The translations under genes were made by a program, and so were the position numbers. This document shows positions 21,939 through 22,066 of a DNA stretch of 22,066 nt, one piece after another. This stretch comes from JAVBLV01 sp031553195 (lineage in GTDB: Bacteria > Bacteroidota > Bacteroidia > Bacteroidales > P3), in assembly GCA_031553195.1 (NCBI GenBank), contig JAVBLV010000074.1:1-22066 (forward strand), given 5' to 3'. How positions within the stretch are numbered: position 1 is the first letter of the stretch; the number at the start of each line of letters is the position of its first letter. The notes beneath the pieces are model-generated. The model made no database searches. It saw only the letters and a program-made list of their open reading frames with translations, and was not told the DNA's origin.

Positions 21939-22066
21939 ATGAATCACAAACTTCAAATACTATTTCAGAAGAATAAAGGATACCTGACAACAAAGGAGTT
22001 GCCGGATAAGGCCATCTATAAACATCTGTTGAGGATGGTTGATAAAGGCATTGTTCAACGTGTCAA
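21939..22066 (+). CDS. AbiEi-like antitoxin N-terminus (partial)
   Basis: The 42 visible residues begin MNHKLQILFQKNKGYLTTKE and continue ELPDKAIYKHLLRMVDKGIV with QRV at the edge. This matches the N-terminal winged helix of AbiEi-family antitoxins: helix, GYLTTKEL, a recognition helix and KGIVQRV before the wing. AbiEi neutralises the AbiEii nucleotidyltransferase toxin in type IV toxin-antitoxin systems used in phage abortive infection. Its promoter carries an inverted repeat, which fits autoregulation. The gene runs off the window, so the toxin cannot be checked. Other transcriptional regulators share this N-terminal domain, so a lone regulator is the alternative. Confidence 0.6.
   Translation, partial: MNHKLQILFQKNKGYLTTKELPDKAIYKHLLRMVDKGIVQRV

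Overview
The window is a prophage-like element in a member of the Bacteroidota, most likely the Bacteroidales. This rests on promoters of the Bacteroides type (TANNTTTG at -7, a T-rich or TTTG element near -33), AT-rich translation starts that mostly lack Shine-Dalgarno sites, and proteins typical of Bacteroidales prophages (a portal-like protein, a DUF6712-like protein, an HK97-gp10-like protein, a TP901-type tape measure, and a tyrosine recombinase with a Y-S-L-K-H box).

Layout from left to right. (1) 1-140 is probably the end of an IS256-like insertion sequence with its transposase start on the minus strand. (2) 184-1240 is a small transcription unit. A promoter is followed by a folded leader RNA with pseudoknot-capable pairing, then by three short genes of unknown function. 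(3) 1284-2052 is a HicA/HicB toxin-antitoxin module with an inverted-repeat operator, bounded by two similar terminators. (4) 2055-13841 is a late region on the plus strand: an unrecognised structural-type protein, portal, connector, neck and tail-completion genes, a 960-residue repeat-bearing fibre, a BspA-type leucine-rich-repeat protein, then a lysis cassette of holin, glucosaminidase endolysin and a probable one-piece spanin. (5) 13933-20274 is the tape measure and one large tail or baseplate protein. (6) 20288-21415 is the integrase on the minus strand. It is followed by a 520-base palindrome-rich control region and the start of an AbiEi-like antitoxin gene that runs off the window.

Three late genes or operons (2112, 7617, 13991) are each preceded by the same promoter architecture: GTC, seven mostly-T bases, exactly 17 bases, then YANNTTTG. 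This looks like a shared late-promoter motif. Two late promoters follow directly on a terminator. Two intercistronic gaps carry the same composite: a palindromic repeat that supplies the stop codon, then heptamer direct repeats up to the next start.

The window has portal, connector, tail, lysis and integration genes, but I find no terminase, major capsid, capsid protease or replication gene. They may lie beyond the IS on the left, or the element may be reduced or specialised. The strongest candidates for something new are the structured leader RNA with its small operon, the shared late promoters, the one-piece spanin and the head-less gene set. All function calls come from reading the sequence only; no database search was run.
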